From contig CAYPZU010000059.1 in the NCBI GenBank assembly GCA_964415395.1, positions 1 to 13,676 on the forward strand: a stretch of 13,676 nucleotides of DNA, written 5' to 3'. The DNA comes from CAYPZU01 sp964415395. Its GTDB lineage: Bacteria > Chlamydiota > Chlamydiia > Chlamydiales > SM23-39. A program made the translations under genes and the position numbers. The stretch's first letter is position 1, and the number at the start of each line of letters is the position of its first letter. Positions 13,661 to 13,676 of the stretch are shown piece after piece. The notes below the pieces were generated by a model. That model was not told the DNA's origin. It was given only the letters and a program-made list of their open reading frames with translations, and searched no databases.

Positions 13661-13676
13661 ATTTACACCTTTTTAA

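Overview
The window looks like a chromosomal segment of a chlamydia-like bacterium (Chlamydiota, environmental lineage). This placement is inferred, with moderate confidence. It rests on several small lineage-type families rather than a marker gene: a short protein with a two-lobed hydrophobic domain like an inclusion-membrane protein, a signal-peptide protein and its neighbour sharing an HVHP motif, and repeated tandem gene duplication with many start/stop overlaps. Coding GC is well above 50 %, which is high for that phylum, so another intracellular lineage is possible. No rRNA, tRNA, CRISPR array, insertion sequence or origin was seen.

Layout. Bases 1-299 hold an unresolved gene edge and an AT-rich leader. 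300-2252 encodes a 650-residue protein whose last third carries a His...Cys arrangement like permuted NlpC/P60 (papain-like) hydrolases. 2324-2722 encodes a DUF1761 membrane protein; its ribosome binding site lies inside an 18-bp hairpin, and a clear terminator follows it. 2830-4203 is a GT28/MurG-like glycosyltransferase whose end overlaps, tail to tail, a minus-strand operon (5863 to 4133) made of an Inc-like protein and two coupled HVHP-family paralogs. 5956-8467 is a plus-strand operon of three overlapping paralogs, each with an N-terminal membrane anchor and a protein-kinase-like domain. On the minus strand, 9773-9144 is a phosphoribosyltransferase and 9091-8503 is a pair of small related hydrophobic proteins. 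Divergent from these, 9820-12067 encodes a YihY/BrkB membrane protein overlapping a class I mannose-6-phosphate isomerase (manA). The right end (12075-13660, minus) is a tandem pair of 233-residue proteins, about 74 % identical by eye, separated by a terminator and a leader.

How the genes may work together. Two genes have firm housekeeping-type assignments (manA and the phosphoribosyltransferase). The rest is dominated by paralogous sets that expanded locally: 3 kinase-like, 2 HVHP, 2 small hydrophobic and 2 of 233 residues. This pattern suits host-interaction or envelope proteins. The strongest candidate for an undescribed system is the kinase-like triplet. The hairpin over the DUF1761 ribosome binding site and the cysteine-hydrolase-like 650-residue protein come next.
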